Shown here: piece after piece, positions 28,114 to 37,773 of the stretch
Layout: every line of letters starts with the position of its first letter
How positions within the stretch are numbered: position 1 is the first letter of the stretch
NCBI RefSeq assembly: GCF_002157685.2
Contig: NZ_AP026738.1
Coordinates: 4,402,001-4,466,000, forward strand
Direction: 5' to 3'
DNA from: Comamonas thiooxydans
Lineage (GTDB): Bacteria > Pseudomonadota > Gammaproteobacteria > Burkholderiales > Burkholderiaceae_C
Length of the DNA stretch: 64,000 nucleotides
The notes under the pieces: model-generated
Database searches by the model: none
The model's input: only the letters and a program-made list of their open reading frames with translations
What the model was told of the DNA's origin: nothing
Program-made: the position numbers and the translations under genes

Positions 28114-28662
28114 ATGAACTCAAGCTCCCGCTATACCGGTACCGCCATCGCCCTGCACTGGGTTCTGGCCATGGCACTGATCGGCATCTTCGCCTTTGGC
28201 CTCTATATGACAGGCCTGCCTTTCTCGCCCACACGCCTCAAGTACTTCAACTGGCACAAATGGGCAGGCATGACGATTCTGATCCTGTCCGTGCTGCGCC
28301 TGGTCTGGCGCATCACCCACCGACCACCGGAACTGCCCGAAGCCGTCACCCGCACCATGCCGGGCTGGCAGCGCATGGCCCACCATGGCGTGCATCACCT
28401 GATGTATGCGCTGTTCTTTGCCATCCCGCTGGTGGGCTGGATGTACAGCTCGGCCGCAGGATTTCCCATCGTGCTGTTCGGACAATTGCCCCTGCCCGAC
28501 CTGGTGAGCAAGAGCCCCGAGCTGGCCGAAGCGCTCAAGCCCTGGCATGGCTATCTGGCCTATGCGCTGGCAGCCCTGGTGGTGATGCATATCGCTGCCG
28601 TCATCAAGCATCAGATCATTGACCGCGACGGACTGCTGTCACGCATGGTTCCGGGGAAATAA
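28114..28662 (+). CDS. cybB: cytochrome b561
   Basis: This is a four-helix inner-membrane dihaem cytochrome, 182 residues, that exchanges electrons with quinone. Candidate haem ligands are H15 (IALHWVLAM), the histidine of FNWHKWAG near 48, those in HHGVHHLMY near 90-95, and those of PWHGYLAY and VVMHIAAVIKHQ in the last helix. Two yceI genes follow on the same strand. The b561-YceI pairing is common in proteobacteria and suggests quinone- or isoprenoid-related redox chemistry at the membrane. Confidence 0.9.
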   Translation: MNSSSRYTGTAIALHWVLAMALIGIFAFGLYMTGLPFSPTRLKYFNWHKWAGMTILILSVLRLVWRITHRPPELPEAVTRTMPGWQRMAHHGVHHLMYALFFAIPLVGWMYSSAAGFPIVLFGQLPLPDLVSKSPELAEALKPWHGYLAYALAALVVMHIAAVIKHQIIDRDGLLSRMVPGK

Positions 28663-28666
28663 CCTC

Positions 28667-28757
28667 CTGAGCGGCTTTGCCGGGGCGGCCCCGCCACGCC
28701 ATCGCTGCGCGGCGGCGCTTGCTAGGCGCTCCTGACCTGGATCACACCAGCTTTTCA
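28667..28757. repeat. GC-rich dispersed intergenic repeat (copy 2)
   Basis: CTCCTGAGCGGCTTTGCCGG, then CGCTGCGCGGCGGCGCTTGCT and CTGGATCACACCAGCTTTT resemble the copy at 15177-15281. It lies between cybB and the first yceI gene. Confidence 0.55.
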
Positions 28758-28787
28758 ATTTTCTCTGTTCATCACAAGGAGTTTTTG

Positions 28788-29351
28788 ATGAAAGTCCTTT
28801 TTTCCTCCGCACTGATTGCAGCCGCTTTCCTGGGCAACACCGCACAGGCCGCTCAAGCCCTGGTGCCCGCACAAAGCGCCGTCAACTTTGAAGCCAAGCA
28901 GATGGGCGTGCCGCTCAAAGGCCACTTCAAGAAGTTCGACGCCCAGATTGCCTTCGACGCCGCCAAGCCCGAGAGCAGCAAGATCCATTTCACGGTCGAT
29001 ACCGGCAGCGCCACCATGGGCGCCAAGGAAACCGATGCCGAACTGCCCAAGGCAGACTGGTTCAACGTTGCCAAATTCCCTCAGGCCACCTTTGACTCCA
29101 GCGCCGTCAAGGCTCTGGGCGGTGGCAAGTTCCAGGTGGACGGCACGCTGACCATCAAGGGCAATGCACAGAAGGTGAGCCTGCCCGTGACGCTGACCCA
29201 GTCCGGCGCCACCACCACGGCCGCCGGCACGCTGGCGCTCAAGCGTCTGAACTTCAAGATCGGCGATGGCGACTGGAAGGACACCTCCATGGTGGCCGAC
29301 GAGGTCAATGTGCAATTCAAGCTGGCTCTGACTGGCGTCGGCAAGCTCTAA
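28788..29351 (+). CDS. YceI family periplasmic protein (first)
   Basis: YceI proteins are lipocalin-like beta-barrels that bind isoprenoid chains, in some cases ubiquinone-8 or polyisoprenoids. The frame is open from 28677, but ATG 28788 follows AAGGAG by six bases and starts a signal peptide (MKVLFSSALIAAAFLGNTAQA, cleavage after residue 21-22). The full protein has 187 residues. The typical ETDAELPKADWFNVAKFPQA motif (the family's long-chain lipid-binding face) is present. It is followed by a second yceI gene after the palindrome at 29366. Confidence 0.9.
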   Translation: MKVLFSSALIAAAFLGNTAQAAQALVPAQSAVNFEAKQMGVPLKGHFKKFDAQIAFDAAKPESSKIHFTVDTGSATMGAKETDAELPKADWFNVAKFPQATFDSSAVKALGGGKFQVDGTLTIKGNAQKVSLPVTLTQSGATTTAAGTLALKRLNFKIGDGDWKDTSMVADEVNVQFKLALTGVGKL

Positions 29352-29365
29352 GCGTTTCTCGGCTC

Positions 29366-29388
29366 CAGCGCTTGATAGGCAAGCGCTG
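29366..29388. repeat. AGCGCTT palindromic repeat
   Basis: CAGCGCTT (29366-29373) pairs perfectly with AAGCGCTG (29381-29388). Outer AGCTC and TTGATAG elements flank it. It lies between the two yceI genes and is the cleanest short copy of the family. Confidence 0.8.
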
Positions 29389-29433
29389 AAAGCTCATGTT
29401 TTGATAGTTCCAATCCCTGAAGGAGTATTCACC

Positions 29434-30009
29434 ATGCGTTCCACTCTGTTCGCTCTGGCCGCTGCGTCCCTGTTTGCCACCGCTGCCCAGGCGGCACCGG
29501 CCACTTACGCCATCGACCCCACACACACGTTCGCGACTTTCGAGATCGATCACTTTGGCGCCTCCACCAACCGTGCCCGTTTCGACAAGAAAAGCGGCAA
29601 CGTGCAGTTCGACAAGGCAGCCAAGACCGGCAAGGTCGAAGTGACTCTGGACATGACTTCGGTGAACTCCGGCACGCCCTCCTTCAACAAGCATCTGCAA
29701 AGCGCCGACATCTTCAACGTGGAGAAATTCCCCGAAGCCAAGTTTGTCTCCGACAAGTTCGTGTTTGACGGCGACAAGCTCAAGGAAGTGACCGGCCAGC
29801 TGACCTTGCTGGGCAAGACCGCCCCCATCACCGTCAAGGCCAACAAGTTCACCTGCTACGAAAGCCCCATGCTGCAAAAGCGTGAAGTCTGCGGCGGCGA
29901 CTTCGAGGCCACCATCGACCGCACTCAGTGGGGCGTGAACTACGGCATTCCCTACGGCTTCCCCAAGGAAGTGCGCCTGGTCCTGCAGATCGAAGCTGTG
30001 AAGCAGTAA
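29434..30009 (+). CDS. YceI family periplasmic protein (second)
   Basis: This is a second YceI protein, 191 residues from ATG 29434 (behind GAAGGAG), with signal peptide MRSTLFALAAASLFATAAQA. The mature part opens with the canonical ATYAIDPTHTFATFEIDHFG, closer to the classical E. coli YceI than its neighbour, which lacks the IDPTHT motif. The pair is thus not a recent duplication. Two cysteines (FTCYESP ... REVCGG) could form a disulfide in the periplasm. Likely co-expressed with cybB. Confidence 0.92.
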   Translation: MRSTLFALAAASLFATAAQAAPATYAIDPTHTFATFEIDHFGASTNRARFDKKSGNVQFDKAAKTGKVEVTLDMTSVNSGTPSFNKHLQSADIFNVEKFPEAKFVSDKFVFDGDKLKEVTGQLTLLGKTAPITVKANKFTCYESPMLQKREVCGGDFEATIDRTQWGVNYGIPYGFPKEVRLVLQIEAVKQ

Positions 30010-30065
30010 TCCAGGTCCGCAAGGACTCTCGAGTGAAGCCTCTTGCGGGCTCTCTCTTTGGCCTG

Positions 30066-30092
30066 GCCCGTGTAAACGGTCCGGGCTTTTTT
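30066..30092 (+). terminator. terminator after the second yceI gene
   Basis: GCCCG (30066-30070) pairs with CGGGC (30082-30086), followed by six T residues. The stem is short but well placed between yceI and the next gene. Confidence 0.65.
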
Positions 30093-30203
30093 GCGTCTGC
30101 GGCGTGCTTCAGACATAAATCCCCTTCAGCATAAAATTTACTTTAGGTTAATCAATTACGAATAGTAGAATAATCTCACTCACACAATCGAAGGAGACAT
30201 CGC

Positions 30204-30854
30204 ATGAGCCAAGCCGCCCCTACCCCGGTTTACTCCCAGCCCCGGCGTGCGGACATGAGCCAGCTGCCCGCACCTGCCGCCGTGCAGCAGTTGCACCACT
30301 ACGCCTACAAGGCCAAGGATGCAGAAGAGACTCGTCACTTCTACGAGGACATCCTGGGCCTGCCGCTCTACCACATCATCCAGAGCGACTACGTTCCTTC
30401 CACGGGCGAATACTGCCCCTACACCCATTTCTTCTTCCGCCTCAAGGACGGCTCCTTCATCGCCTTCTTCGACATTGGCGACGACGAAGCGGCCCTGCCC
30501 TCACCCAACACTCCGATCTGGATCAATCACATCTCCTTCCGTGTGGACTCCGTGCAGGAGCTGGAAAACACCAAGGCCCGCCTGCAGGCCTGCGGCGTGG
30601 AAGTGCTGGGCGTGACCGATCACCACATCTTCAAGAGCATCTACTTCTTCGACCCCAACGGCATCCGCCTGGAGCTGACGGCCCAACTGGCCGACGAGCT
30701 GCAGATGCTCAAGGAAAGCAAGACCGCCCATGCACGCCTGGACGAGTGGACGGCCCGCAAGGAGCAGTGGCGCAAGGAACGTGCCGAAGGCAAGTCCGGC
30801 GCCCCCCTCAAGCCGCAGAACAACGACCGGCCGGAGTTTGTTCCTCCCAAGTAA
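30204..30854 (+). CDS. VOC superfamily (glyoxalase/dioxygenase-like) protein
   Basis: The protein of 216 residues has one clear vicinal-oxygen-chelate domain between about residues 30 and 160: LHHYAYKAKDAEETRHFYEDILGLPLYH at its start, INHISFRVDS in the middle and SIYFFDPNGIRLELTAQ at its end. The histidines in LHHY and INHIS and the glutamate of RLELT are candidate metal ligands. The C-terminal 45 residues are charged (KEQWRKERAEGKSG). GAAGGAG precedes the ATG. The reaction is not predictable: lyase, dioxygenase and resistance proteins share this fold. No catabolic genes are adjacent. Confidence 0.85.
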   Translation: MSQAAPTPVYSQPRRADMSQLPAPAAVQQLHHYAYKAKDAEETRHFYEDILGLPLYHIIQSDYVPSTGEYCPYTHFFFRLKDGSFIAFFDIGDDEAALPSPNTPIWINHISFRVDSVQELENTKARLQACGVEVLGVTDHHIFKSIYFFDPNGIRLELTAQLADELQMLKESKTAHARLDEWTARKEQWRKERAEGKSGAPLKPQNNDRPEFVPPK

Positions 30855-31023
30855 GTTCCCCCTGGGGCGCTATGCCTAGGCGGCCCGCGCCTTCCCCTTC
30901 TCTGCTTCGCGGTGAGGGAGGACAGCCTCGTTGCGGGGCGGTTGGGTCCGCCCAGGTCTTGCTTGCTGTCCCTTTGCCGGGGCATGCTTATTCAAAGTGC
31001 AGTTGGCTCAGTCGGTATCAGTT

Positions 31024-31060
31024 TTATAGCTACGAGCGCCTGACAAATAAGCGCAGAAGG
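31024..31060. repeat. weak AGCTAT/AGCGC palindromic repeat
   Basis: TTATAGCT, then GCGC (31036-31039) and GCGC (31051-31054) around CTGACAAATAA. It matches the layout of the family but has a short stem. Confidence 0.4.
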
Positions 31061-31138
31061 GCGAAATAAGACCTACCGCGCTCATCACCGGATCGGATCG
31101 CTAAAATCATTGGCAATCCGTCCTTATCTTTCATGCAG

Positions 31139-31166
31139 ACGGCATCCCTTTTCAGGATGCCGTTTT
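31139..31166 (+). terminator. terminator-like hairpin in the valS leader
   Basis: ACGGCATCC (31139-31147) pairs with GGATGCCGT (31155-31163) with a 7-base loop and TTTT at the end. It lies 28 bases before the valS start codon. It could be an attenuator if the promoter is at 31102, or the end of an unseen upstream transcript. Confidence 0.5.
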
Positions 31167-31193
31167 CATTTCCAGAGTTCTTGTAACGCAGCC

Positions 31194-34097
31194 ATGAGCG
31201 ACACCATTCAACAGCCCGGCCTCGACAGCCTCTCCAAGTCTTTTGAACCTGCCTCCATCGAAGCCCATTGGGGCCCTGAGTGGGAAAAGCGCGGCTACGG
31301 CAATGCCGGCTATCGCGGCACAGGCAAGCCCGGTACCGAAGCTACCGCTGCAGGCAACAACTTCTCCATCCAGCTACCCCCACCCAATGTGACAGGTACG
31401 CTGCACATGGGCCACGCGTTCAACCAGACCATCATGGACTCGCTGACACGCTACCACCGCATGAAGGGCTACAACACGGCCTGGATTCCCGGAACCGACC
31501 ATGCAGGCATCGCTACCCAGATCGTGGTGGAGCGCCAGTTGCAGACTCAAGGCGTGAGCCGCTATGACCTGGGCCGTGACGAGTTCACCAAAAAGGTCTG
31601 GGAGTGGAAGGAAAAGTCCGGCGACACCATCACCACGCAGATGCGCCGCATGGGCGACACCGTGGACTGGAGCCGCGAATACTTCACCATGGACGACAAG
31701 CTGTCCAAGGTGGTGACCGAGACCTTTGTGAAGCTGTACCAGCAAGGCCTTATCTACCGTGGCAAGCGCCTGGTGAACTGGGACCCGGTGCTGCAGTCCG
31801 CCGTCTCCGACCTGGAAGTCGAGAACCAGGAAAAGGACGGTTCGCTCTGGCACATCGCCTATCCGCTGACCAGCGGCGAAGGCAATCTGGTGGTCGCAAC
31901 CACCCGTCCCGAAACCATGCTGGGCGACGTGGCCGTGATGGTCCACCCCGAAGACGAGCGTTACAAGCACCTGATCGGCCAGACCGTGACCCTGCCGCTG
32001 GTGGGCCGCCAGATCCCCATCATCGCCGACGAATACGTGGACCGCGAGTTCGGCACCGGCGTGGTCAAGGTCACGCCTGCCCACGACCAGAACGACTATC
32101 AGGTGGGCCAGCGCCACAAGCTGCCCATGATCTGCGTGCTGACGCTGACCGCCAAGATCAACGACGAGGCGCCCGAGAAATACCGCGGCATGGACCGCTT
32201 CGTGGCCCGCAAGGCCATCGTGGCCGACCTGGAAGAGCTGGGCCTGATGGTCGAGATCAAGAAGCACAAGCTGATGGTGCCGATCTGCGACCGTACCGGC
32301 CAGGTGATCGAACCCATGCTGACCGACCAGTGGTTTATCGCCATGAGCAAGGTCAGCGACCAGGACCCGACAGGCAAGTCCATCGCCCAGAAGGCCATCG
32401 ACGCCGTGGCCTCCGGCGAAGTTCAGTTCGTTCCCGAGAACTGGGTCAACACCTACAACCAGTGGATGAACAACATCCAGGACTGGTGCATCTCGCGCCA
32501 GCTGTGGTGGGGTCACCAGATTCCGGCCTGGTATGACGAAGAAGGCAATATCTACGTTGCCAAGAACGAAGCCGAAGCCCAGGCCCAGGCCCCCGGCAAG
32601 CAGCTGACCCGCGACGCCGACGTGCTGGACACCTGGTACTCCTCTGCCATGGTGCCGTTTAGCACCATGGGCTGGCCCGAGCAGGGCAATGCCGCCGACG
32701 ATGACTACAACCTCTACCTGCCCTCCTCGGTGCTGGTGACGGGCTACGACATCATCTTCTTCTGGGTCGCTCGCATGATCATGATGAGCACGCACTTCAC
32801 CGGTCGCGTGCCGTTCAAGCATGTCTACATCCACGGCCTGGTGCGCGATGCACAGGGCAAGAAGATGAGCAAGTCCGAAGGCAATGTGCTGGACCCGGTC
32901 GACCTGATCGACGGCATCTCGCTGGAGCCGCTGCTGGACAAGCGCACCACCGGCCTGCGCAAGCCCGAGACCGCGCCACAGGTGCGCAAGAACACGCAAA
33001 AGGAATTCCCCGAAGGCATTCCCGCCTACGGTGCGGACGCACTGCGCTTCACCTTTGCCGCCCTGGCGTCCCTCGGCCGCTCCATCAACTTCGACAGCAA
33101 GCGCTGCGAGGGCTATCGCAACTTCTGCAACAAGCTCTGGAATGCTTCGCGCTTCGTGCTGATGAACTGCGAAGGCCATGACTGCGGCCTGGCTCCTCAT
33201 ACCAAGGAACAATGCCAGCCCGGCGGCGAGTTCGCCGGCTACATGCACTTCAGCCAGCCCGACCGCTGGATCAGCTCCCAGCTGCAGAAGGTCGAGGCAG
33301 AAGTGGCCAAGGGCTTTGCCGAGTTCCGCCTGGACAATGTCGCCAACACGATTTACGACTTCGTCTGGAACGAGTTCTGCGACTGGTATCTGGAAATCGC
33401 CAAGGTGCAGATCCAGACCGGCAACGAGGCCCAGCAGCGCGCCACGCGCCGCACGCTGATCCGCACGCTGGAGGCGATTCTGCGTCTGGCCCACCCCATC
33501 ATTCCGTTCGTGACCGAAGAGCTGTGGCAGCAGGTCGCCCCCGTGGCCGGACTCAAGGGCGAGTCCATCGCCGTGGCACGCTACCCCGAAGCACAGCCTG
33601 AGAAGATTGACGAAGCCGCTATCGCCTACGTGGGCCGCATCAAGCAGATGGTGGATGCCTGCCGCGCGCTGCGTGGCGAGATGGGCGTATCGCCCGCTCA
33701 ACGCCTGCCGCTGCTCACCGTGGCCAGCAATGCCGAGGACTCGGCATTTCTGCGCGCCAATGCCGACGTGCTCAAGAACCTGGCCAAGCTCAGCGAAGTC
33801 AAGGTGTTCGATGACGAAGCCGCATGGGTCACCGCCGCACAGACTGCTCCGGTCAACGTCCTGGGCGACATCCGCATGGCTTTGTTTGTCGAAATCGACG
33901 TTGCAGCCGAGAAGGCCCGCCTGTCCAAGGAAGCCAAGCGCCTCGAAGGCGAGATCGTCAAGGCCAACGGCAAGCTGAGCAATGAGGCCTTCTGCGCCAA
34001 GGCTCCTGCCGCAGTGCTGGAACAGGAGCGCAAGCGCCTGGCCGACTTCGGCGCGACACTGACACGCATCAACGAGCAACTCGCTCGTCTGGGCTAA
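31194..34097 (+). CDS. valS: valyl-tRNA synthetase
   Basis: ValS charges tRNA-Val. The frame is open from 31110, but ATG 31194 ([17 protein letters not shown]) begins the conserved protein, giving 967 residues. Class I signatures are [16 protein letters not shown] (HIGH motif HMGH) and [14 protein letters not shown] (KMSKS). The editing domain lies between (about residues 220-420), and the C-terminus has the characteristic coiled coil ([17 protein letters not shown]...). No strong ribosome binding site is visible (TTGTAACGCAGCC). Confidence 0.97.
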   Translation: MSDTIQQPGLDSLSKSFEPASIEAHWGPEWEKRGYGNAGYRGTGKPGTEATAAGNNFSIQLPPPNVTGTLHMGHAFNQTIMDSLTRYHRMKGYNTAWIPGTDHAGIATQIVVERQLQTQGVSRYDLGRDEFTKKVWEWKEKSGDTITTQMRRMGDTVDWSREYFTMDDKLSKVVTETFVKLYQQGLIYRGKRLVNWDPVLQSAVSDLEVENQEKDGSLWHIAYPLTSGEGNLVVATTRPETMLGDVAVMVHPEDERYKHLIGQTVTLPLVGRQIPIIADEYVDREFGTGVVKVTPAHDQNDYQVGQRHKLPMICVLTLTAKINDEAPEKYRGMDRFVARKAIVADLEELGLMVEIKKHKLMVPICDRTGQVIEPMLTDQWFIAMSKVSDQDPTGKSIAQKAIDAVASGEVQFVPENWVNTYNQWMNNIQDWCISRQLWWGHQIPAWYDEEGNIYVAKNEAEAQAQAPGKQLTRDADVLDTWYSSAMVPFSTMGWPEQGNAADDDYNLYLPSSVLVTGYDIIFFWVARMIMMSTHFTGRVPFKHVYIHGLVRDAQGKKMSKSEGNVLDPVDLIDGISLEPLLDKRTTGLRKPETAPQVRKNTQKEFPEGIPAYGADALRFTFAALASLGRSINFDSKRCEGYRNFCNKLWNASRFVLMNCEGHDCGLAPHTKEQCQPGGEFAGYMHFSQPDRWISSQLQKVEAEVAKGFAEFRLDNVANTIYDFVWNEFCDWYLEIAKVQIQTGNEAQQRATRRTLIRTLEAILRLAHPIIPFVTEELWQQVAPVAGLKGESIAVARYPEAQPEKIDEAAIAYVGRIKQMVDACRALRGEMGVSPAQRLPLLTVASNAEDSAFLRANADVLKNLAKLSEVKVFDDEAAWVTAAQTAPVNVLGDIRMALFVEIDVAAEKARLSKEAKRLEGEIVKANGKLSNEAFCAKAPAAVLEQERKRLADFGATLTRINEQLARLG

Positions 34098-34123
34098 ACC
34101 CCGCTAAACTCCCTCCCAAAACA

Positions 34124-34148
34124 AGGCGCAGGCAACTGCGCCTTTTTT
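34124..34148 (+). terminator. terminator after valS
   Basis: AGGCGCAG (34124-34131) pairs with CTGCGCCT (34136-34143) around a 4-base loop, followed by a T-run. Confidence 0.9.
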
Positions 34149-34169
34149 CCATCCAGAAAAGACAAGCAC

Positions 34170-35057
34170 ATGAGCAATCAAACCCGCGTCCGCAAAGCCG
34201 TGTTTCCTGTTGCAGGCCTGGGCACCCGTTTTCTGCCCGCCACCAAGGCTTCACCCAAGGAAATGCTGCCCGTCGTGGACAAGCCGCTGATCCAGTACGC
34301 CGTGGAAGAGGCCTATGAGGCCGGAATCCGCGACATGGTGTTCGTTACCGGCCGCAGCAAGCGAGCCATCGAAGACCATTTCGACACTTCGTACGAACTC
34401 GAGAACGAGCTGGAGAATGCCGGCAAGCAAGCCATGCTGGACCTGGTGCGCAGCGTCAGCCCGGCCGATATGAACTGCCTGTTCGTGCGCCAGCCCCGCT
34501 CCCTGGGCCTTGGCCATGCCGTTCTGTGCGCGCAACCCCTGGTCGGCAATGAACCCTTTGCCGTCATTCTGGCCGACGACCTGATGACAGGAGAGAGTGG
34601 AGGCCCCGGCGTGATGGCGCAGATGACGGCCGCTTTCCAGAAACAGGGCCGCTCGCTGCTGGCGGTGCAGGAAGTTCCGCTCGAGCACACCAAGCGCTAT
34701 GGCATCGTCAAGGGCGAGCCCGCTGGCGGCCCGCTGATGCGCATCGACGAGATCGTGGAGAAGCCCGCTCCCGAGAAAGCGCCATCGCGCATGGGTGTGG
34801 CGGGCCGCTACGTGCTGACTCCCGCCATCTTCGACGAGATCCGCAACCAGCCAAAGGGTGTGGGTGGCGAGATCCAGCTGACCGATGCCATCGAACGGCT
34901 GATGGCTCATGAAGCCGTCTATGCCTTCCAGTATGCGGGCAAGCGCTATGACTGCGGCAGCAAGGAAGGCTTTCTGGAAGCCACGGTGGAGCTGGCGCTG
35001 CAGCACCCCGATGTGGGCCACAGCTTTCGCGAATACCTTAAACAGCTCGCACTCTGA
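34170..35057 (+). CDS. galU: UTP-glucose-1-phosphate uridylyltransferase
   Basis: GalU makes UDP-glucose for lipopolysaccharide, capsule and osmoregulated glucans. The protein has 295 residues. The nucleotide-binding motif [28 protein letters not shown] lies at residues 15-42, and [18 protein letters not shown] and [15 protein letters not shown] are further family landmarks. It has its own terminators on both sides, so it is a single-gene unit. Confidence 0.96.
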   Translation: MSNQTRVRKAVFPVAGLGTRFLPATKASPKEMLPVVDKPLIQYAVEEAYEAGIRDMVFVTGRSKRAIEDHFDTSYELENELENAGKQAMLDLVRSVSPADMNCLFVRQPRSLGLGHAVLCAQPLVGNEPFAVILADDLMTGESGGPGVMAQMTAAFQKQGRSLLAVQEVPLEHTKRYGIVKGEPAGGPLMRIDEIVEKPAPEKAPSRMGVAGRYVLTPAIFDEIRNQPKGVGGEIQLTDAIERLMAHEAVYAFQYAGKRYDCGSKEGFLEATVELALQHPDVGHSFREYLKQLAL

Positions 35058-35078
35058 GCCGACCTTGATCGCACCAAG

Positions 35079-35113
35079 GAGCAGGCGGACTGCGGCCCGG
35101 ACCTGCTCTTTGT
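35079..35113 (+). terminator. terminator after galU
   Basis: GAGCAGG (35079-35085) pairs with CCTGCTC (35102-35108), followed by TTTGTT. Confidence 0.7.
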
Positions 35114-35116
35114 TCT

Positions 35117-36757
35117 TCAGGCTGCGACATCGAAAAAACGAAAGCGCACACCTGGGTCACCATCCAGCCGTGCGGCCAGGCTTCGCTCCCACCGCAGATA
35201 GCTGTCCCAGGCTGGCAGACGCTTTTCCTGCGGCACTCGCATGATGGAACCCCAGTCGTCCAGAAATGCCGTCAACAGTTGCTCAGGTCTGTGCCCGGCT
35301 TCCACAGGCTGGTTCTCGGCAATCCAGGCCTGGGTTCCCCCCTCCAGCCAGCGCAAGGTCTTGCTGGCTTCGGCGCTCAGCGAGCGTGCCAAAGCTCGGG
35401 CTGCATGGCGCGCCTGTTGGCCATCCGGAGATGTCAACACCAGCCACTGACCCTGGTCCCGGGCCTCGGCATGAGCCAGCTGCAACGACGCCAGGGCCGC
35501 AGCATTCGCATGCACCGCCTGGACAATGTGGGTCTTCACATAATCAAGACTGGGCCCCACGTCCACGACCTTTGCCTGCTGCTGTGCCAGTCGTGAAGCA
35601 AGCGCGCCTGCTGTGACGGACTGCACATCCTCGTACTGAGGCAGACCGCCCTGCAAGCCAGCAGCGTCGATGGTTCTGGCATCGCCCGTATAGAGAAAGA
35701 CATCGCATTCACCCAACTGAGCCAGCCAGAACGCCGTGACGGCAGAGCGGAGCTGATGAGGATCGTCCAGCAGTACGACCCGGGCATGGCGTACAGCCAC
35801 CAGGTTTTCGAAATGCATCAGCAACTGCCCGCCCGCCACGGCCTGAATGCCGGGACGGGAAACGGCTCCGGGGCGAAGATCGAACAGCTGCACACTGCGC
35901 TTTCGGTCATCACTCCACTGTGCTAGGCCCTCATCGTCCACGCTCGCCAATGCAAAGCGTGCGACCAGTTCCTGAGCCTTGGCACGCGCCTGCGATTCAG
36001 CAAAGACCGGCAACACCTCCTGCGCCTGCTCCGCATCACTCACATCGGCATGTCCCTGCACGACCCAAGCCATGACGCCATCGTCTACCCACGCCACCGG
36101 TACACCGGCGCCATGCAGTACCCGCTGCGTGGCGGTGCCGATGACACCTCGCGTACGACTAAAGCAGGTAACAGCCCACAGATGCCCAGGCTGCGCCGCT
36201 GCGGCATGTGCATCCAGATCGCGCAGCGGCCATTCCGTACCCGGATAGCTGAGTGCATGGGGCAAGGCACTGTAACGATGCTCGCCCAAGGTCCGCACAT
36301 CGACCACGGTTGTCGGTACGCCCTGCTGCCAGCGCTGCGACAGTGCCTGCACTGACAAGGCGGGAACTGCAAAATGCTGGCGCACCCTCTCACCAAAGGC
36401 CTTGACCAGCGTGTTGTAGCCGTCAATCAGCAACCCACCCTGCGCCAACCAGGCTTGCAACCCTCCCTGCAGCGACCATAGCTGCGTGCAGCCCAGCTCC
36501 CGCAAAAGATCTACCGCACGCTGCACCTGTTCTTCGGCAGCATCCACATCGGCACTGCACAGCACAATCCGCACATCGCGTCTTGGCAACAGAGCAGGGG
36601 CCTGCTGCGCCAGCTGGGACAAGGGCAGATGGCGTGCAGCCACGATGTGGGAGCAGGCATAGTGCCGAGCCTCGGACACATCAAGCAAGGCCAATTCCTG
36701 GCCATCCTGCAGCCAGACACGCAGATCATCGGGGCTCAGCAAAGCAGGGGTCCTCAT
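35117..36757 (-). CDS. multi-domain rhodanese-like protein
   Basis: The frame is open from 36814, but ATG 36757 (MRTPALLSPDDLRVWLQDG) follows GGGAG and starts the first domain, giving 546 residues. Four rhodanese-like repeats can be seen, each opening with a LLDV/VVDVR/LFDLR/VVDVG strand near residues 24, 149, 295 and 395. Repeats 1 and 2 have a cysteine at the active-loop position (IVLCSADV; VTCFSRTRG), while repeats 3 and 4 do not (LLDDPHQ; LTSPDGQ). At most two repeats can carry sulfur. The gene lies 14 bases after the Bug receptor gene, probably in one transcript. Confidence 0.82.
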   Translation of the reverse strand: MRTPALLSPDDLRVWLQDGQELALLDVSEARHYACSHIVAARHLPLSQLAQQAPALLPRRDVRIVLCSADVDAAEEQVQRAVDLLRELGCTQLWSLQGGLQAWLAQGGLLIDGYNTLVKAFGERVRQHFAVPALSVQALSQRWQQGVPTTVVDVRTLGEHRYSALPHALSYPGTEWPLRDLDAHAAAAQPGHLWAVTCFSRTRGVIGTATQRVLHGAGVPVAWVDDGVMAWVVQGHADVSDAEQAQEVLPVFAESQARAKAQELVARFALASVDDEGLAQWSDDRKRSVQLFDLRPGAVSRPGIQAVAGGQLLMHFENLVAVRHARVVLLDDPHQLRSAVTAFWLAQLGECDVFLYTGDARTIDAAGLQGGLPQYEDVQSVTAGALASRLAQQQAKVVDVGPSLDYVKTHIVQAVHANAAALASLQLAHAEARDQGQWLVLTSPDGQQARHAARALARSLSAEASKTLRWLEGGTQAWIAENQPVEAGHRPEQLLTAFLDDWGSIMRVPQEKRLPAWDSYLRWERSLAARLDGDPGVRFRFFDVAA

Positions 36758-36771
36758 GTTTGACTCCCGGC

Positions 36772-37773
36772 TCAGTTCGGCTGTATGCCTGCTTGCCTGA
36801 CCACAGCCAGCCACTTCTTCGACTCGCTCTTGATAAAGCGGCCCAACTCCTGCGGTGTGCTGCCCACGGTGAAAGCACCGATATCGTCATAGCGCTTCTT
36901 GAAACCGGGCGATTGCACAATCTCATGCAACTCCTTGGAAACACGCTGCACAATGTCCGGCGGCGTTCCTGAACGTGCAACGACGGCGTACCAGGAGGTC
37001 ACTTCAAAGTTGGGGACCCCAGCCTCCGCGGTCGTGGGTACATCCGGCAGCCAGGGCGCCCTTGTTCTGTAGGCTACTGCCAGCGGCCTGAGCTTGCCGC
37101 TTTGTATGTAGGGGATGGCCGTGACCACTTCGTTGAAGATGAACTGGGTCTGCCCCCCCATCAAATCGTTGAGAGCAGGTGCCGACCCCTGGTAGGGGAT
37201 GGCGGTGAAGTTGGCGCCTGTCAACGCCTGCAGAGACTCCCCGGCCAGATGCGAGAAGGCGCCGATGCTGGTGCCGTAATTCACCTGGCCAGGGTGCTTG
37301 CGGGAATAGGCAATAAGCTCCTGCACATTTTTGACCGGCAGACTGGGATTGACCAGCAACACCTGCGGCGTCTGCACCAGCAGGGACACGGGGGTGAAGT
37401 CCTTGTCCAGGCTATAGCTCAGTTGTTTGAATAGGGCCGGCTGCACCGTGAGGTTGGAGGACGGAGCCAGCAGCAGCGTATAGCCATCTGCCGGCTGACG
37501 AGCCACCCATTCGAAACCGATGTTTCCAGCCGCCCCGATACGGTTCTCCACCACCACCGTCTGATTGAACCGACGCCCCAGCTCCTCTCCCACTTCACGG
37601 GCAATCTTGTCGGCAATGCCACCCGCCGGATAGGGCACAACCAGTCGGATGGACTTGCTGGGATAGGCCTCCTTGGCCTGCGTGTTCGGGATATGCATCG
37701 CCAGGATGGCCGTCATGGACAGCGCCAGAGATGATGCATGGCGGCGCGAGAAAGGAGCGAAAGGGAAAAGCAT
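36772..37773 (-). CDS. Bug-family periplasmic solute receptor (TctC-like)
   Basis: Bug proteins are extracytoplasmic receptors of tripartite tricarboxylate transporters and are greatly expanded in Burkholderiales. The 333-residue protein has a signal peptide with twin arginines (FSRRHASSLALSMTAILAMHIPNTQA) and family motifs YPSKSIRLVVPYPAGGIADKIARE and VVENRIGAAGNIGFEWVARQPADGYTLL. There are no TctA/TctB permease genes nearby, as usual for orphan Bug receptors. The ligand is unknown. The neighbouring rhodanese gene is an unusual partner and might hint at a sulfur-containing ligand, but that is speculation. Confidence 0.92.
   Translation of the reverse strand: MLFPFAPFSRRHASSLALSMTAILAMHIPNTQAKEAYPSKSIRLVVPYPAGGIADKIAREVGEELGRRFNQTVVVENRIGAAGNIGFEWVARQPADGYTLLLAPSSNLTVQPALFKQLSYSLDKDFTPVSLLVQTPQVLLVNPSLPVKNVQELIAYSRKHPGQVNYGTSIGAFSHLAGESLQALTGANFTAIPYQGSAPALNDLMGGQTQFIFNEVVTAIPYIQSGKLRPLAVAYRTRAPWLPDVPTTAEAGVPNFEVTSWYAVVARSGTPPDIVQRVSKELHEIVQSPGFKKRYDDIGAFTVGSTPQELGRFIKSESKKWLAVVRQAGIQPN

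Larger units (their letters stand above)
30855..31193. other. intergenic region upstream of valS
   Basis: The gap has a loose copy of the GC-rich repeat (about 30857-30987), a weak copy of the AGCTAT/AGCGC palindrome (31024-31060), and a terminator-like hairpin in the valS leader (31139-31166). TAAAAT at 31102-31107 could be a -10 element for valS. I see no gene here. Confidence 0.5.

Noticed and set aside
31374..34079. Open frame of 901 codons antisense to valS
   Set aside because: Composition (His, Gln, Leu runs) is typical of an antisense shadow; valS motifs on the other strand are unambiguous.
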